Part shown: piece after piece, positions 8,495 to 12,207 of the stretch
How the letters are laid out: every line of letters starts with the position of its first letter
Numbering within the stretch: position 1 is the stretch's first letter
Assembly (NCBI GenBank): GCA_033085395.1
Contig: JANQBS010000592.1
Location: 1 to 12,207 of the forward strand
Direction: 5' to 3'
From: Xanthoparmelia taractica
Taxonomy: Eukaryota; Ascomycota; Lecanoromycetes; Lecanorales; Parmeliaceae
Length of the DNA stretch: 12,207 nucleotides
Notes under the pieces: model-generated
Databases searched by the model: none
The model's input: the letters and a program-made list of their open reading frames with translations, nothing else
What the model was told of the DNA's origin: nothing
Position numbers and translations under genes: made by a program

Positions 8495-9615
8495 TAAACT
8501 CGTATAAGCCTAACTCTTCTCTTTTAGTTATCGATAATATTATAAAAATACTTAAAAATATTTTTATATTCTTATTTAAATCTCTTAATGTTAAAAAATT
8601 ATATAATTAAAAGAGATTTAAGATTTAATTTAAATTAATAAGAAAGTCGTAAAAATTAAAAATTAATAATAAGTTTATAGAGTAAATATTTTTATTAATA
8701 TTAATATTATTTTTAAGCTTACGCTTTATAAGAGATTCGTTATATATAAAAATCGACGACTTAATTATATTACGAAAAGGGTTTACTTAATTAATAAAGA
8801 AGATTTTAAGACTTATTAAAAAGAGAGATTTTCGAATTTAATTCTCTATCTTAAGCGTATTTTAAGAATTAATAGAAATTAAAATTATCTTTAAATTAAG
8901 TAATAGATCTTATTTTTCTTATTAAGAAGTAATTATAACTAACTCTTATATAGTCACGTAATTGTACGCATTTCACGTAAAAAGAGTTACTTTATAAGCT
9001 AAGAATATATAGCTTATTTATAACTTACAAAATAAGATAATTATCTATTAATTCGAATAAGACGTATAATAATTAGAATTATAACTAGAATTCTAAAATA
9101 CTCTTAAGATTAATTATTATAATTTATATAGCTAACGATTTCTTTAATTAAGAGACTAAGACTATTTATATTAAATACGAGAAGTTTAAAATTAGCGAGT
9201 ATATTATGATAGTCTTAAATAATAAGATCGTACGCTTTTCTCAAATTTATCGTATTAAGATCGAGTTCGAAATTTATCGTAGCGAAATTATAATTATTTA
9301 ATTAAAATAATATCGATTCTAATAGAGATAGTTATCTTATATTATTATATTTAAAGTATCTATTCTAGATATAACTAGTTATATTACGATATATAACTTT
9401 CTCTCGACGATTAAAGAATATATATAAAGATAATATAATATTAAAGAAAATATATCTTTTCTAAATAGATTAGCGATGATTAGAATAATAACTAGAAATA
9501 TATAAGTATATTAAAATTATAAGTAGATATATATGCCTTTGTTTAAGATAGCTCCTCAAATTTTTATAATCTAGCTTTTTAAGTTTACGTAGTAGAGATT
9601 TATTAATCTTTCGCT
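8495..9615. other. RIP-saturated relic DNA, no gene
   Basis: About 1.1 kb between the two same-orientation TIR copies, poor in CA/TG/CC/GG. A few residues escape (AAGCC near 8507, GGG at 8768-8770, CAC and TTGTACGCA near 8955-8970, ATGCC near 9533). An 11-bp inverted repeat pairs 8576-8586 (TTAAATCTCTT) with 8611-8621. On the plus strand one frame is open for 49 codons at 9152-9298, but it has no recognisable domain and is broken by TAA/TAG on both sides. I do not call it a gene. Confidence 0.75.
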
Positions 9616-9853
9616 TACGAGTCGAAAAGGTCTAGAATAATCTAAGATATAAAGTGTCGATATTATATTATAATATAATATAATATTGAGATTATATTAT
9701 TTAATTTTTATGGGATAATCTGGGAGATGTGCTAATATCATGAAATAGTCTAGGAAATTTCTAATATATGTAGGGGTATCTCATATTATATGCAGGGATA
9801 TGGGAAATATACTATATATAGAAGAAGTTACTCTATATAGAATCATGCGAACG

Positions 9854-9985
9854 TATTCTAATTATTATTCTAGTTATCACTTCACTTTATCATCACGTTG
9901 TTAAGTATTCTAGTTATTATTCTAGTCATCACTTTACTTTATTATTATTATTATTATTACTTTACTTCATTATCACGTTATTGAG
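9854..9985. repeat. 52-bp tandem repeat, about 2.5 units, copy C
   Basis: Equivalent of the array at 7549-7680, with the same 132-base extent. The second and third units meet in a (TTA)n run around 9940-9957, which looks like local slippage plus transitions. Confidence 0.65.
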
Positions 9986-10256
9986 CTAAGCTCGTTATCG
10001 TATTTAATATCGTGTTACGAAAGGTCTTCGTAATTACCTAGGGCTTGATAAGTTATTTCTACTACTATTAGTGTATTTGATTTATTTAATTATTAGAAGA
10101 ATTACTAGCACGCTAATTATAATAGTAATCTACTATTTATTCTACGATAGCAAATTTCTCTCTTCTTTCTTCGCATTATGAAAAGAATTTATAATTATTC
10201 TCTATAATTATATATTCTTAATTATTAAAATTACACGCTTCGTATAAATAATATAA

Positions 10257-10341
10257 AGGTTGATATCTTCGAACATGTAATATAGGAAAGGTTTCGCCGA
10301 CTTATAAATGGCCTCAATCGCCCTAACTTGTATATCAACCT
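10257..10341. mobile_element. 85-bp unmutated insert with 10-bp terminal inverted repeats
   Basis: The block begins AGGTTGATAT and ends ATATCAACCT, perfect 10-base inverted repeats, and sits at the point where copies B and C stop matching. Inside, CA, TG, CC and GG are normal for unmutated DNA (GAACATG, GGCCTCAA, CGCCC), in strong contrast to both sides. It contains TTATAAATGG, a TATA-like box. TTGATAT...ATATCAA ends resemble fungal copia LTR ends, so a very short solo LTR is possible, but there is no TG...CA with a 5-bp duplication. A tiny foldback element or filler DNA from repair are alternatives. Too short to encode a protein. Confidence 0.5.
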
Positions 10342-10570
10342 GGAATTTTCTTATCTTATTCGCCACCTGGTATGAGAAATAATCTACATTATGAAATATT
10401 CCTGCATATACTAGAAATTTCTTAGATTATTTCATAATATTAGTAATTTCTTATCTTATATTTTTATAAGTAGTCTAATATAATTTCTTTATAATACTCT
10501 CTTATAATATAATATAATACGATATAATATGAAATATTTCACTAAATATATTAGATCTTTCCGGCTCGTA

Positions 10571-12044
10571 CTTAAATATATAAAAGAAATAGCGTTAATA
10601 TTTAGTAAACGTATTAATATATAAAGTTTATATTTATAGTTAAGTAATATTCTAGATAAATCTTTATAAAAAATAATATCTAATCTATATATATTCTTAA
10701 TAAGTCTTATAATCTCTTTATATAGATATATTAATCGCTTTAAGTCTAAGACTTTAATATATATAATAGAGATAAATATATAATAAAAGTATTATAAAAA
10801 GATACGAATCTCGTATAAATATACGATTTTTTAAGAATATAGTAAAATCTTATAGAGACGTTTATTAATTATTATTATTTAATATTATTTAAGCTTTTTT
10901 CTCGATATATTATTATCGATAAAATAAAGTATATATATTTAATTACTAATAGATTACGAATCGTATAATTTAAAGAGATTAATACAAGTATAAAATAATA
11001 TTAAATAACTATACGAGCGAATTATATTTTAATCGCAACGAATAAGAATCTTATATATCGAATATTATTATAAAAAATTATTTCTAAATATATATATACA
11101 CGTTAAAATAATTAAGTTTAATAAAAAGAGTGTAAATAATTAATAAAAGTAGATATAATAATAATTACTTTATTAATCTAGTCTCTAATCGAGAAGCTTT
11201 AAAAAAATAAAAAAGATTTAATTAAAACCATAACACTCGTTTATAATTAAAATTAATACTCTTAGACTACGCTTCTTATTTAACTTCTAATTAAAAATAA
11301 GATCTTAATATTATTAAGACTAATATCTAAAGCGATAATAGAGTCTATATATAATATAACTTTCTATTTTCTACGATTCTATTTATCTATTATAATTCTA
11401 ATCTAGATAAAATTAAAATAATTAAGATAATCGCGAGTAGAGATCTATAAAAGATATAATCTATTTAATATTAATTAATATATATTAATAATATTTAATT
11501 AGACTATTTAACCTTTAAGTGTCGAAAGTATAAAAGTAGAAAAACTATTATTCTCGACGTAATTTTTCTTTTATTACTTATAAAAAAAGAAATATATAGA
11601 AGAAAGAAAGCTATATAATCTATTAAATTAATTAAGATATATTCTTATTACGTTTACGTATAAGATAAATCTTAAGATATTTTTTTTAAAGCTAGATAAC
11701 TTTTCGAAGAAGTCTAAGATACTTAATTCTCGAAATTAAGTCTTAATATTCTTATTTATAAGATATATATATTAAAATTAAATAATACTATAGATAATTA
11801 ATTAAGTTGTTTTAACGCTAAGATAAAAAATTAATAAATTTAGCTAGATTATTAGTAGATCTACTAAACGTGTCTTAGCGTTAGAAAACTTTTAAATAAT
11901 TAAAAGATATTATATAGAGATCTCGTAGAAAACTTCGTATAGCGATTTAATAATACGAGTATCGCTAATATTAGCGCTAATAAGACGAAAGATACTAATA
12001 TCTTCGTAATATAATAAATATTTACTTAAGATAAATAGTAATAT
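10571..12044. other. RIP-saturated relic DNA, no gene
   Basis: About 1.5 kb between copy C and the inverted copy D. CA/TG are nearly absent; exceptions include AATACAAG near 10981, CGCAACG near 11034, ACACG near 11098, ACCATAACACTCG near 11226, AACC near 11510 and AACGTGTC near 11868. Two CC survive and no GG that I see. No frame stays open for a useful length, and no element ends or RNA genes are recognisable. Confidence 0.8.
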
Positions 12045-12046
12045 TA

Positions 12047-12207
12047 TAAGTCGAAAAGATCTAATATATTTAGTGAAATATTTTATATTATATTATATTA
12101 TATTATATTATAAAAGAATATTATAAGGGAATTATATTAGATTACTTATAAAGATATAAGATAAGAAATTACTAATATTATAAAATAATCTAGGAAATTT
12201 CTAATAT
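12047..12207 (-). mobile_element. TIR DNA transposon, copy D, inverted and truncated by window edge
   Basis: This is the reverse complement of the right arm of copies B and C, starting TAAGTCGAAAAGATCT (a RIP-altered tip) after a TA at 12045-12046. It runs through the TATTA-pentamer region (12086-12110, five exact units) into the inner inverted block, ending at CTAATAT. It shares ATTTAGTGAAATATT with copy C where copy B has ATTTAATGAAATAT, so C and D are closer to each other. The rest lies beyond the window. Confidence 0.75.

Larger units (their letters stand above)
9618..10568 (+). mobile_element. Non-autonomous TIR DNA transposon, copy C
   Basis: A 951-bp copy of the same element, flanked by TA at 9616-9617 and 10569-10570. 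The left arm aligns to copy B at a constant offset of 2305. The outer 131 bases carry 17 differences, all transitions and mostly G-to-A here, for example three TGATA changed to TAATA. The next 125 bases (9749-9873) are identical. The right arm (about 10350-10568) is more mutated than copy B's, with CC changed to CT or TT. It is shorter than copy B because 317 bases are missing and 85 unrelated bases stand in their place (10257-10341). No coding region. Confidence 0.8.

Noticed and set aside
9089..9502. Plus-strand frame with open stretches 9089-9148, 9152-9298 (49 codons), 9332-9424 and 9434-9502 separated by TAA/TAG stops, as a RIP-broken coding region.
   Set aside because: About 8 stops in 138 codons is only modestly fewer than expected at this base composition, and the translation shows no domain or motif I recognise. 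It could be a decayed gene but is not supported.
1..12207. A mitochondrial, plastid or low-GC bacterial genome as the source.
   Set aside because: No genes, tRNAs or rRNAs, and the specific loss of CA/TG and CC/GG with CG retained is not explained by simple A+T bias.

Overview
This window contains no intact gene that I can find. It looks like a transposon graveyard from a filamentous ascomycete (Pezizomycotina-type) genome that has, or had, repeat-induced point mutation (RIP). Most of it is extremely A+T-rich and almost devoid of CA and TG dinucleotides, while TA is very common and CG survives. By eye I count about 19 CA+TG in the ~5.6 kb from 78 to 5655, against about 27 in the 513 bp from 5769 to 6281. 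The species cannot be told from this.

Layout. 1-75 is the right tip of a terminal-inverted-repeat (TIR) element that begins outside the window. 78-5655 is RIP-saturated relic DNA. 5661-6389 is a compact 729-bp LTR-type element, read on the minus strand. It has two 108-bp direct repeats, a perfect 5-bp target duplication (ATTAG), a polypurine tract against one LTR, a candidate self-priming site next to the other, and a non-coding, GC-richer core with a 36-bp tandem repeat and two inverted repeats. I call it a TRIM-like (terminal-repeat retrotransposon in miniature) element. 6395-7310 is RIP-saturated again. 7313-8492 and 9618-10568 are two same-orientation copies of one TIR element, separated by RIP-saturated DNA at 8495-9615. 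The second copy carries an 85-bp unmutated block where the first has 317 bp of other sequence. 10571-12044 is RIP-saturated DNA. At 12047 a further copy begins in the opposite orientation and runs off the window.

The parts form a stratigraphy rather than a pathway. The saturated DNA is the oldest. The TRIM-like element and the TIR elements arrived later and were only partly mutated: of 15 differences between the two LTRs, 14 are transitions, and all 17 differences between the outer left arms of the two TIR copies are transitions. The 85-bp block is the least mutated. The most notable observations are the complete TRIM-like element with its possible Tf1-like self-priming, the context rule of the mutated DNA (C survives almost only before G or T), and a 125-bp tract identical in both TIR copies beside heavily mutated flanks.
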